NCBI GenBank assembly: GCA_046313675.1
Contig: JBKBXU010000093.1
Location: 1 to 14,272, forward strand
Direction of reading: 5' to 3'
DNA: 14,272 bases
Source: JBKBXU01 sp046313675
GTDB taxonomy: Bacteria; Bacteroidota; Bacteroidia; Cytophagales; Cytophagaceae
A program made the translations under genes and the position numbers. Shown here in pieces: positions 7,022 to 14,272 of this stretch (position 1 is the first letter of the stretch; each line of letters starts with the position of its first letter). Under the pieces are notes generated by a model, which did not search any database, was not told where the DNA came from, and saw nothing but the letters and a program-made list of their open reading frames with translations.

Positions 7022-9490
7022 ATGAGAACTTTTTCTGTTGTCTACACTCTTTTAAGCTTATTGGTTATCAATGGATTTTCTCAAACTCCTGCCGTGCAGG
7101 AGCTGATCCGGGTAGACCAGTTTGGCTATCTATGCAATGCTCAGAAAATTGCGGTTATAGCTAATCCTCAGACAGGGTATAATTCCGGCCTTTCGTTTAC
7201 TCCTTCGGCTACCCTGGAAGTCCGTCGCTGGGATGATCATGAAGTGGTTTTCTCAGATGAAATAACGGAATGGAACGGAGGTGCAGTTCATGCACAGTCC
7301 GGCGACAGGGTATGGTGGTTTGATTTTTCTGACCTTACGGAACAAGGAAGTTTTTATGTTTATGACCCGGTGCAGAATGTGCGATCTTATCAATTTGAAA
7401 TAGCAGCCAATGTTTATGAAAACGTTATGAAAGCGGCTGTACGTTCCTTTTATTACCACAGGTGTGGTGTGGCTAAGATCGAAGCCCATGCTGGAGTTGG
7501 TTATGGGGATGCCGCTTGCCATCTGGGAAACTTACAGGATACGGATTGCCGCTTGGTAGGCGGAAACGACCCTGCAACATCAAGGGATTTACATGGAGGC
7601 TGGCATGATGCAGGTGATTACAATAAATATGTAAATTTTACCTGGGGCGCCTTGATCGATCTTTTGCTAGCCTACGAGGAAAATCCCACTGTATGGACCG
7701 ATGATTATAACCTGCCGGAATCGGGAAATGGTGTTCCAGACCTTTTGGATGAGATAAAATTTGAACTTGATTGGCTGTTGCGTATGCAGGAGCCCAATGG
7801 GTCAGTTCTCTCCGTTATTGGTGGAGGGGCAGGATCTCCGCCATCCGCAAGTAATCAGCAACGTAGATATGGCCCTGCTACCACTTCTACGTCTCTGACC
7901 TTTGCAGGTGTTTGTGCCTTGGGAGCCATTCAATTCAGATCTTTAGGAATTCCCGCTATGACCGCTTATGCCAACACACTTGAAGCGGCAGCCGTTAATG
8001 CCTGGAATTGGGCCATTGCGAATCCCAATGTTACATGGTTTAACGGAGCAAATAATCTTGCCGCCGGCGAGAATGAAACCGATGAATATGGCAGAACCGT
8101 CCGGAGAATTGCTGCGTCTTGTTATTTGTATGCTTTGACAGGCAACGCCGCTTACCGAAACTTTTTTGAAGACAACTATATGCAGGTTAATATGATGAAC
8201 TGGTGGTTTGTCTTTCCTTTTCAGTATACTATACAGAACACGCTCCTTTATTATACAAAACTTCCGGGCATTACAGCTGCCGTTTCCAATAATATTTGGG
8301 CTCGCTATAATGGTTCCATGAATAATAATGATCATTCTAACCTGCCTAGATACACCGACCAAACCGATGCTTACAGGGCATTTCTTGCAGATAATAATTA
8401 CGTCTGGGGAAGTAACAATCCAAAGAACCAGCAGGGGCTCATATTCATGAATATGATTACCCACAACAGAGACGTTCCCAACCACCCCACCTACCGAAAT
8501 GCAGCATCCGGATTTATCCATTACATGCATGGTGTAAACCCAATTGGGATGGTTTATCTTACAAATATGAGTGAGTACGGGGCAGAATCTTCTGCCAATG
8601 AGGTTTATCACTGGTGGTTTAATGATGGCAGTCCTTTATGGGACAGAGTTGGTGTTTCAACCTATGGGCCTGCACCTGGTATAGTGCCGGGCGGAGCTAA
8701 TAGGAACTACAACTGGGATGGTTGCTGCCCTGGTGGTTGTGGTGGCGCTGCTAACAATGCACTTTGTGTTGTTCTGGAGCCACCAAGAAACCAACCCCCA
8801 CAGAAATCCTATAGAGATTGGAATACAGGATGGCCTCAGAACTCTTGGGAGGTAACAGAAAATGGTATTTATTATCAAGCTGCTTATATTAAACTTCTTT
8901 CTAAGTTTATGGTGGGTGAGGGCTGTACCGTTACACCTGTGGAATTTGTTTCCTTTACAGGACGTTTTATCTCCAATACCGAGGTGAAGCTAGAATGGAA
9001 AACCGCCATGGAAATTAACAACGATCGCTTTGAAGTTTTAAGGTCTGTGGATGGCAGCAATTTTGATATTGTCGGGACGGTAAGCGGGGTTGGAAATTCA
9101 AGCAGCCTTGTCTCTTATGGATATGTAGATCAGGTGCCTGTAAATGATGATCGATATTATTATAAGCTCAGACAGATAGACGGTGACGGAGGTTTTTCTT
9201 ATAGCACTGTTGTTGAAGTAAACCGGGATTTAATCAATTTCATTCGTATCTATCCAAATCCGGTCGCAGACAATGTTCATTTTGGAATAAACTCATCGGT
9301 TGAAGGTCCGGCAACTATAGAAATTATAAGTGTGACAGGGTCGGTTGTCAGAAAGGAAAATGTACAACTAAAACAAGGGGTCAATGATTTTAACGTCCAC
9401 ACGACCGGACTTAGCACCGGAATTTACTCGGTAAGGGTAATGACTTCGGATGGAAAGTTTGCAGTAAATAAATCATTTGTAAAGGAATAA
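7022..9490 (+). CDS. GH9 cellulase (endoglucanase-type), T9SS-secreted, copy 2
   Basis: An 822-residue paralogue of the enzyme at 3295, with the same architecture. The signal peptide is about 1-20 (ending NGFS|QT). A CelD_N Ig-like domain is followed by the GH9 catalytic domain with D196 and D199 in HDAGDYNKY and the likely general acid E613 in EVTENGIYYQ. The HHR motif is again replaced by LWDR, and the Cys-rich loop is CCPGGCGG. A beta-sandwich linker and a type A sorting domain (from about 741; IYPNP, ending NKSFVKE) complete it, so it should be exported by Sec and processed by T9SS. The ATG is preceded by AAGGA (7013-7017). Substitutions cluster in the middle of the catalytic domain (for example around 8280-8345), which may mean a different substrate preference or product profile. 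Upstream DNA shows no obvious similarity to that of copy 1. Transcription ends at the hairpin at 9491-9520. Confidence 0.93.
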   Translation: MRTFSVVYTLLSLLVINGFSQTPAVQELIRVDQFGYLCNAQKIAVIANPQTGYNSGLSFTPSATLEVRRWDDHEVVFSDEITEWNGGAVHAQSGDRVWWFDFSDLTEQGSFYVYDPVQNVRSYQFEIAANVYENVMKAAVRSFYYHRCGVAKIEAHAGVGYGDAACHLGNLQDTDCRLVGGNDPATSRDLHGGWHDAGDYNKYVNFTWGALIDLLLAYEENPTVWTDDYNLPESGNGVPDLLDEIKFELDWLLRMQEPNGSVLSVIGGGAGSPPSASNQQRRYGPATTSTSLTFAGVCALGAIQFRSLGIPAMTAYANTLEAAAVNAWNWAIANPNVTWFNGANNLAAGENETDEYGRTVRRIAASCYLYALTGNAAYRNFFEDNYMQVNMMNWWFVFPFQYTIQNTLLYYTKLPGITAAVSNNIWARYNGSMNNNDHSNLPRYTDQTDAYRAFLADNNYVWGSNNPKNQQGLIFMNMITHNRDVPNHPTYRNAASGFIHYMHGVNPIGMVYLTNMSEYGAESSANEVYHWWFNDGSPLWDRVGVSTYGPAPGIVPGGANRNYNWDGCCPGGCGGAANNALCVVLEPPRNQPPQKSYRDWNTGWPQNSWEVTENGIYYQAAYIKLLSKFMVGEGCTVTPVEFVSFTGRFISNTEVKLEWKTAMEINNDRFEVLRSVDGSNFDIVGTVSGVGNSSSLVSYGYVDQVPVNDDRYYYKLRQIDGDGGFSYSTVVEVNRDLINFIRIYPNPVADNVHFGINSSVEGPATIEIISVTGSVVRKENVQLKQGVNDFNVHTTGLSTGIYSVRVMTSDGKFAVNKSFVKE
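7141..7324 (+). repeat. Near-identical tract shared by GH9 copies 1 and 2 (first tract, copy 2)
   Basis: Counterpart of 3411-3594, about 96% identical at the nucleotide level; it covers the CelD_N Ig-like domain. Confidence 0.75.
9077..9216 (+). repeat. Near-identical tract shared by GH9 copies 1 and 2 (second tract, copy 2)
   Basis: Counterpart of 5341-5480, about 96% identical at the nucleotide level; it covers part of the linker domain before the sorting domain. Confidence 0.75.
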
Positions 9491-9520
9491 AAAAAAGAGG
9501 CTCGTTTGAGCCTCTTTTTT
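9491..9520. terminator. Bidirectional rho-independent terminator
   Basis: A perfect 13-base-pair hairpin (AAAAAAGAGGCTC, loop GTTT, GAGCCTCTTTTTT) sits directly after the stop of GH9 copy 2. The stem has a GC-rich core flanked by A and T runs on the two sides, so it can end transcription from both this gene and the convergent gene whose stop is at 9530-9532. Confidence 0.88.
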
Positions 9521-9529
9521 TTATTCCTT

Positions 9530-11422
9530 TTACTTTTTACCCGCCTGATCCAGCATGTACGCTGCCATGATAAAATAAGCGTTGTTTGGAATGTGGTATT
9601 CATTTGGCCACCAGGCATACGTCCAGCCATGCACATCAGTGTCTATGGCTGGATAGTCCTTTGGAAGGTAATAGCCGATTACAAAGTTTTCAGCACCCTC
9701 GTCCCCTAAGAAAAGTAAATCGCCGGTACCGGCTTTAATGCCATTTAATACTCCACCCGGAACAATTCCGTCTTCACGACCTGGAATGGATGTATACCTG
9801 TGATGATAAGCCCCCGGGCCGAAACCAACACCTGCCATCATAGATACGTCGGCAGGGTTAAAGCCCAATATCCAATTCAGATTGTTAACGGCAACATCCC
9901 TGTATTTCTTCTCACCGGTCAACAAATACGTAAACGATAATGCCCAGGCGTTAAAACCTGCCGTTTTGTTCTCCATAATTTGAGAATGTGCTCCATTATC
10001 AATTCGTCCGGTATGGCCAAAGGGACTTTTAGCAGCAAAGGCCACATAGTAATCGCTGTACTTCTTAAAGGCAGAAGCAATTTTATCCTTTATTTCCTTG
10101 TTGTCTGTAGACTGATAATATTCATATAGCGACAGAAGATACACATCGGGCCAGGTAGAAAAGCTTGTTTTTGCGTAATCGTTGTAAAAAGTCCCCTCTG
10201 ACGTCTGGGCCTTAAGTAGATTGTCTACCCTTGCTTTTGCATCTTCCAGGTATTTTTTGTCACCTGTATATTTATAAAATGAAAGATTGGCATTTAGTAA
10301 CGCTCCCTGTATTCCTAAATAATCCTTTTGTTCCTGCTCAAATTCCTCGGATTCATAGTTGACAGCAATTGCTCTTTGATAAACTGTTTCAGCAAGTTTG
10401 AAGGCAGAGTCTGCAAGTGCAGGGTAATCTTTTTTGATGAGGTTAGCACTTTTTAAAACGGCAGCGCCTATTTTGATGCAATTATCGGTGCTGGTTGGAT
10501 CTCCGTTTCCAACATTAAAATTTACACCAACTCTTTGGCCTTCCAGTTCAGGAACTCCTGCCCATAACCAGGGTTTATCTTCTTTGGAAATAATAGAGTA
10601 AAAGGTACCGTCCTCTTTCTGTACTTTGCAAAGGAAGGAAAGCTCATAAGCAAGCTCCTCAAGTATATAGTCAGCCTTGCCCTTGCTCATTTTATTGGCA
10701 GACGTTTCGTGAAACATGCTTAAGGCAAATAATGGAGGAGGCGTGTAGGTTGGCCACTTGTTGTAATCCCCTGCATCATGCCATCCGCCCGTAACATTTT
10801 TATCATGGCCTTCAAGTTTAGCGTCGTCAAGATGACAGGCTTCATACCATCCAGGTACTTCTACGCCACAACGTTGATATTGAAACCATTCAGAAGCTTT
10901 TTCTGCCAATTCATGATATAGGCCTTCTTTAATCGGGAAGTACCAGGAATCGGTTGTTTCATAAGTTTCATTAAGTTTTAGCCTTACTTTATAAAATCCT
11001 GGTTTATCAAATTCTGAAAAGTCAGCCACAAGGTTGTTGCCGCCCCAGATATGTTTTCCTGCAGGTTTTAATTCACCCTTGAAAACTACAGGCTCATTTG
11101 GTGGTTGGCAATTGGTGCGAACGTCGATGATTTCAAAAGAGCCGGAATACGTATTGTTGTTTGTCCATACTACGGCTCGTTTCGTGGCCCAGGGCTCATA
11201 GCCTCCATGTGCAATAATCGGACGCATGGTTTGTTGGGCAATTATTTGATTCTCTGCCAGTGGAGACCAGGTTTCGGTTTTGGCCTTGATCCAGCGAAGG
11301 GTTAGCGGTTTAACTCCTTTGAGGATTTTTTCCAGATCCTGTTCTACATTTCTCTCCTCTTTTTTCTGAGGAGTGGAACAGGCCATCAGGATAAGAAATA
11401 AATAAACTAGATTTCTGTACAT
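9530..11422 (-). CDS. GH9 cellulase, lipoprotein, no T9SS domain
   Basis: A 630-residue GH9 enzyme, only distantly related to the other two. The N-terminus is a lipoprotein signal (YLFLILMAC; lipidated C15) followed by QKKEE at 19-23, similar to the charged export signal seen after the Cys of surface lipoproteins in some Bacteroidota. An Ig-like CelD_N domain precedes the catalytic domain. GGWHDAGDYNKW places D216 and D219 as the paired catalytic aspartates, H540-H541-R542 form the classic HHR motif, and E608 in WWPNEYHIP is the likely general acid. The protein ends shortly after the catalytic domain (MLDQAGKK) with no sorting domain, so it should stay on the outer membrane. It probably cuts cello-oligosaccharides or glucan near the cell while the T9SS enzymes act outside. 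The ATG at 11422-11420 gives the only complete signal. It converges on GH9 copy 2 and is divergent from the GEVED gene. Confidence 0.92.
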   Translation of the reverse strand: MYRNLVYLFLILMACSTPQKKEERNVEQDLEKILKGVKPLTLRWIKAKTETWSPLAENQIIAQQTMRPIIAHGGYEPWATKRAVVWTNNNTYSGSFEIIDVRTNCQPPNEPVVFKGELKPAGKHIWGGNNLVADFSEFDKPGFYKVRLKLNETYETTDSWYFPIKEGLYHELAEKASEWFQYQRCGVEVPGWYEACHLDDAKLEGHDKNVTGGWHDAGDYNKWPTYTPPPLFALSMFHETSANKMSKGKADYILEELAYELSFLCKVQKEDGTFYSIISKEDKPWLWAGVPELEGQRVGVNFNVGNGDPTSTDNCIKIGAAVLKSANLIKKDYPALADSAFKLAETVYQRAIAVNYESEEFEQEQKDYLGIQGALLNANLSFYKYTGDKKYLEDAKARVDNLLKAQTSEGTFYNDYAKTSFSTWPDVYLLSLYEYYQSTDNKEIKDKIASAFKKYSDYYVAFAAKSPFGHTGRIDNGAHSQIMENKTAGFNAWALSFTYLLTGEKKYRDVAVNNLNWILGFNPADVSMMAGVGFGPGAYHHRYTSIPGREDGIVPGGVLNGIKAGTGDLLFLGDEGAENFVIGYYLPKDYPAIDTDVHGWTYAWWPNEYHIPNNAYFIMAAYMLDQAGKK

Positions 11423-11455
11423 ATTAGTTAGGTATTTATATTAGGGTGTTAAATA

Positions 11456-11472
11456 TACACTTTTTAAGTGTA
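11456..11472. promoter_or_regulatory. Inverted repeat upstream of lipoprotein GH9 gene, candidate operator
   Basis: TACACTT-TTT-AAGTGTA is a perfect 7-base inverted repeat with a 3-base centre, 33 bases upstream of the ATG of the minus-strand GH9 gene. Size and position fit an operator for a dimeric regulator. On the minus strand a TATATTTA, one mismatch from TAnnTTTG, overlaps its edge. No regulator gene is in the window. Confidence 0.35.
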
Positions 11473-11535
11473 AAAATCCAGTTTATTTTGGGGATTACCA
11501 TAGATGATTTTTGTGTTTAGAATATCTGTTGTTTC

Positions 11536-11569
11536 GGATCAAGAATTCACAAAAATGTCTTTTTGATCC
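11536..11569. repeat. Inverted repeat GGATCAA...TTGATCC
   Basis: Perfect 7-base arms (11536-11542 and 11563-11569) are separated by 20 bases. There is no T-run, so a terminator is unlikely. It could be paired regulator half-sites or chance; it lies over 100 bases from the minus-strand gene start and over 250 from the plus-strand one. Confidence 0.25.
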
Positions 11570-11812
11570 TGAACTTTTCATCTTCCTATATTAATATTTT
11601 TTAAATTTTGATTATTAAAGCATCTCAGCGCTATGGTTAAAACACAAATTCAGACGAAGGGACTGATTGGTTGGTCATAGAAGGTTTAAATGTATTTTAA
11701 GGTTGAGTCTTTTAATCAGATTTTTACATTTTTTAACTCAAGGCTTTTTGACAAGTTGGTCTTTGGTGAAAAATAAATTAAAATAATAGTATTTTAATTT
11801 GATTGTTTCTAA

Positions 11813-11820
11813 TATTTTTG
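11813..11820 (+). promoter_or_regulatory. Candidate -7 element for the GEVED/TIG gene
   Basis: TATTTTTG matches TAnnTTTG and ends 22 bases before the ATG at 11843, which would give a short leader. No TTTG lies at the usual -33 spacing; the nearest (11798-11801) is too close. In DNA this T-rich the match could be chance. Confidence 0.28.
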
Positions 11821-11842
11821 TTTGTTTTTAAATCTTCAAAAA

Positions 11843-14272
11843 ATGAAACTACCACTTTTTCTATCAGCTTTCTTTATTATACTTTTTTCCGGTCATCTGC
11901 ATGCACAGAATTATTGTGAATCCGGAGCCACGGATATGGATGATACGATGATTGAACGGGTTCAATTTGCTCAAATTGATAATACCACAAATCAGGAATG
12001 TAGTACGTATCGGGATTTTACCAGTATTTCAGCAACAGTTCAGAAAGGAGAGCAGTATGAGCTACACCTGACGCTGGGCTCTTGTGATGATGATGATTAT
12101 AATAAAATGGCGAAGGTATTTGTTGATTGGAATGGTGATGGTGAGTTTTCAGATCCTGGGGAATTAATACTTACTACTACGGCTCATCGAGGTATATTTA
12201 CCTTTTCAGGATTTATTACCATATCTCCATATGCAATAAGCGGAAATGTACGAATGAGGATAGTTTGTGTAGAAACGTTTAGGGCTAATGATATACATGC
12301 TTGTGGAATGTATACATATGGCGAAACCCAGGATTATACACTTGAAATTTTAGAGCCTTTGATAGAGGCTCCGGTAATTACTTCTTTTACTCCGGAAACT
12401 TCATCACCTCAAACGATAATCACCTTAAATGGAAGTGGTTTTATGGGCACTACCTCTGTCTCTTTTAACGGAACGGATGCGGTCTTTACTATTATTTCTT
12501 CAAGTAAAATTGAAGTACTCGTGCCTTCAAGAGCGACATCTGGTTCTATCACAATAACAAATCCGGAAGGTTCAGCTAGTTCAACAGGGGATTTTATCAT
12601 ACTCCCTATGCAATATTGTGAATCAGGGGCAAATTTTGACGGTGATACAAAAATTAACTTCGTAAAGCTTGGTGCCATAAATAACAATACCACCGACGAA
12701 TGCCATACCTACAGAGATTTTTCTCATTTATCTACAGATGTTTTCGTAGGGCAAACATTTAACCTAGAAGTTGGTGTGGGTACTTGTGGCAGTGAATATG
12801 TTAAAGTTACAAAAGTCTTTATTGACTGGAACCACAATGGTAGTTTTGATGATGAGGGTGATTTGGTATTTGTAAGTGATGTATACGATTACACAACCTC
12901 ATTATCTGCTGTAATAACTGTACCGGAATATGTAGATTTAGGAGAACGAAGAATGAGAATAGTGTGCAGGGAAACGGATGATCATAATGAAATATCTTCA
13001 TGTGGAAAGTATTCATACGGAGAAACACAAGATTATACATTAATGGTGAGTGAAAGTCCTGATTTACAAGCGCCAGTTATAACGGATATTACACCTGCTT
13101 CCGGAGAAGTGGGTCACTTAATTACCATTGAAGGAGAGGGGTTTTATGGAACAACATCTGTGAAACTTAATGGTGTTGAGATTGAATTTTACATTAACTC
13201 TATTACAGAAATTCGGGCTCTTGTGCCTGCAGGAGCAACGTCAGGGCCAATTACTGTAATAAATCCTGAAGGGTCTGCTACATCCCAAAACGATTTCATA
13301 GTTCTGCTTTCATATTGTGAATCGGGAGCAAACTCCAATAGTGATACCCGAATTAACTTCGTTAAAATTGGGGCAATAGATAATAATACAGCATCAGGTT
13401 GTCATAGGTACAGAGATTTTACACATTTGTCTACCGGCGTTTTGATAAATCAGATGATAGGCTTAGACATTGGGGTAGGTACGTGTGAAATTGTCAAAGT
13501 CTTTATTGATTGGAATGCCAATGGAAGTTATGAAGATGACGGTGAAGTTGTTTTTATAAGTGAAATTACCCAAGCGCCAACTACACTGTCAAAATTAATT
13601 ACTGTACCTGCTAACATAGCTTTCGGAGCAAAAGGAATGAGGGTGGTATGTAGGGAAACTTCTGATCCTGATGGTGTACTTTCATGCGGTAATTATGGGT
13701 ATGGAGAAACACAGGATTATACTATAATTGTGGAGGAAGCTACAGGGATAGTAGCGCCATCTATCGCAAATTTTTCACCTGACGCGGAACGTGAACTTCA
13801 GGAAGTTTCTATTTTTGGAGAGGGATTTCTGGGAACTACCTCTGTTATGTTTAACGGAGAAGCGGCATTTTTTGATGTTGTTTCTGACACCCACATCCAA
13901 ACTGTAGTACCTTTAGGAGCTACTACCGGCCCTATTACGGTGACTAATTCTGAAGGGTCGGCTGTCTCAGAAAACAACTTTGTTGTCCGTCTCACCTATT
14001 GTGAATCCGGGACTCTCAGTACGGAGAGGCTTAAAATAAATTCCGTGAAATTCGCATCCGTGGAAAACAATACATCTTCCGGATGCCATGCCTACAGAGA
14101 CTTCAGCCATATCTCGGCAGAAGTCATAATTGACCAAGACTTTGACCTGGAGGTTGAGACCGGAAATTGTGGTCAGGACTGGCCTAAAACCGTAAAAGTA
14201 TATGTTGATTGGAACGCAAATGGAAGTTTTGAAGATGAAGGAGAATTGGTATATAATAGTAATGCGTTTTGG
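11843..14272 (+). CDS. Secreted modular protein with alternating GEVED and IPT/TIG domains, 3' end cut by window
   Basis: The frame is open from ATG 11843 to the last base, 810 codons with no stop, so the C-terminus is missing. The signal peptide is about 1-21 (ending HLHA|QN). Four GEVED modules begin at Y24, Y258, Y491 and Y719 (each starting YCESG), and IPT/TIG Ig-like modules lie at about 176-254, 410-489 and 638-716 (GTTSVSFNG, LVPSRATSGSITITNPEG). Complete GEVED modules end in YGETQDYT and carry five cysteines each. All four contain an acidic loop such as DWNGDGEFSDPGE (starting at D95, D328, D556 and D789) with the spacing of a calcium-binding loop. It is probably an extracellular adhesin or the repeat stalk of a larger enzyme, and a T9SS sorting domain beyond the window would be expected. 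The role in cellulose use is only suggested by the neighbouring GH9 genes. Confidence 0.88.
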   Translation, partial: MKLPLFLSAFFIILFSGHLHAQNYCESGATDMDDTMIERVQFAQIDNTTNQECSTYRDFTSISATVQKGEQYELHLTLGSCDDDDYNKMAKVFVDWNGDGEFSDPGELILTTTAHRGIFTFSGFITISPYAISGNVRMRIVCVETFRANDIHACGMYTYGETQDYTLEILEPLIEAPVITSFTPETSSPQTIITLNGSGFMGTTSVSFNGTDAVFTIISSSKIEVLVPSRATSGSITITNPEGSASSTGDFIILPMQYCESGANFDGDTKINFVKLGAINNNTTDECHTYRDFSHLSTDVFVGQTFNLEVGVGTCGSEYVKVTKVFIDWNHNGSFDDEGDLVFVSDVYDYTTSLSAVITVPEYVDLGERRMRIVCRETDDHNEISSCGKYSYGETQDYTLMVSESPDLQAPVITDITPASGEVGHLITIEGEGFYGTTSVKLNGVEIEFYINSITEIRALVPAGATSGPITVINPEGSATSQNDFIVLLSYCESGANSNSDTRINFVKIGAIDNNTASGCHRYRDFTHLSTGVLINQMIGLDIGVGTCEIVKVFIDWNANGSYEDDGEVVFISEITQAPTTLSKLITVPANIAFGAKGMRVVCRETSDPDGVLSCGNYGYGETQDYTIIVEEATGIVAPSIANFSPDAERELQEVSIFGEGFLGTTSVMFNGEAAFFDVVSDTHIQTVVPLGATTGPITVTNSEGSAVSENNFVVRLTYCESGTLSTERLKINSVKFASVENNTSSGCHAYRDFSHISAEVIIDQDFDLEVETGNCGQDWPKTVKVYVDWNANGSFEDEGELVYNSNAFW
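11912..14272 (+). repeat. Coding tandem repeat, ~230-residue GEVED+TIG unit, 3 full copies plus a partial one
   Basis: Units begin at 11912, 12614, 13313 and 13997 and are 702, 699 and 684 bases long, with the fourth cut by the window end. The units are clearly homologous in protein (YCESG start, TYRDF/RYRDF/AYRDF, DWNxNG, CG-x-Y-x-YGETQDYT, then TIG) but diverged in nucleotides, so this is an old repeat rather than a recent expansion. Units 2 and 3 are the most alike (both contain RINFVK- or KINFVK-type segments). Confidence 0.85.

Larger units (their letters stand above)
11423..11842. other. 420-base divergent intergenic region
   Basis: AT-rich spacer between the lipoprotein GH9 gene (-) and the GEVED/TIG gene (+), expected to hold both promoters. 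It contains two clear inverted repeats (11456-11472 and 11536-11569) and one -7-like element (11813-11820), but no plausible gene. The longest item I noted is a 15-codon frame at 11633-11680, too short to credit. Confidence 0.6.

Noticed and set aside
7943..8611. 222-codon minus-strand reading frame inside GH9 copy 2
   Set aside because: It is antisense to the GH9 catalytic domain, has no recognisable domain and a composition (many Ile, Cys, His) typical of a shadow frame.
3295..9490. GH9 duplication as a mobile element or composite transposon
   Set aside because: Similarity stays within the coding regions, no transposase or flanking repeats are visible, and the genes in between are ordinary.
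11633..11680. 15-codon frame in the 420-base spacer
   Set aside because: Too short, with no ribosome binding site or recognisable peptide; expected by chance.
11703..11742. TTGAGT...ACTCAA inverted repeat
   Set aside because: Only 6-base arms with a 28-base loop and no extension; likely chance in AT-rich DNA.
12409..13995. Minus-strand frames of 65-94 codons at 12409-12693, 12819-13040 and 13798-13995
   Set aside because: They are antisense to the continuous 810-codon GEVED/TIG gene and recur because the repeat units share sequence.
1..14272. CRISPR arrays, tRNA/rRNA genes, insertion sequences, phage or toxin-antitoxin genes
   Set aside because: I looked for short regular direct repeats, cloverleaf-like segments, transposase motifs and terminal inverted repeats and saw none; the only long repeats are the GH9 paralogy and the GEVED/TIG units.

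Overview
The window is AT-rich, densely coding DNA from a member of the Bacteroidota, most likely a cellulose-degrading, type IX secretion (T9SS)-positive lineage of the Cytophagales type. This rests on both kinds of T9SS C-terminal sorting domain (type A on two cellulases, type B/CHU_C-like on two other proteins), SprB-like and GEVED domains, and weak ribosome binding sites. The species cannot be named from sequence alone.

Layout. (1) Positions 2-3094 (+) hold a tight operon: the 3' part of an ECF-type sigma factor, a membrane-spanning anti-sigma-like protein and a secreted leucine-rich-repeat protein. The last two share an SprB-like domain followed by a type B T9SS sorting domain. (2) Positions 3295-5754 (+) encode a secreted GH9 cellulase with a type A sorting domain. 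(3) Positions 5779-6857 (-) hold a DUF1697 protein and a four-helix membrane protein. (4) Positions 7022-9490 (+) encode a second GH9 cellulase, a close paralogue of the first. (5) A perfect bidirectional terminator hairpin (9491-9520) separates it from a convergent third GH9 enzyme (9530-11422, -), which is a lipoprotein without a sorting domain. (6) A 420-base spacer (11423-11842) follows. (7) From 11843 to the right edge (+) one reading frame stays open for 810 codons. It encodes a secreted protein built of alternating GEVED and IPT/TIG modules and is cut by the window end.

How it fits together. The three GH9 enzymes point to beta-1,4-glucan (cellulose) breakdown through two export routes: T9SS for two, outer-membrane lipoprotein for one. 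The modular GEVED/TIG protein may be an adhesin or a further secreted factor. The most unusual item is the sigma operon: an anti-sigma-like protein held in the inner membrane carries the same C-terminal tail as a secreted partner. I infer a possible relay from cell surface or secretion status to a sigma factor; this is a hypothesis from architecture only.
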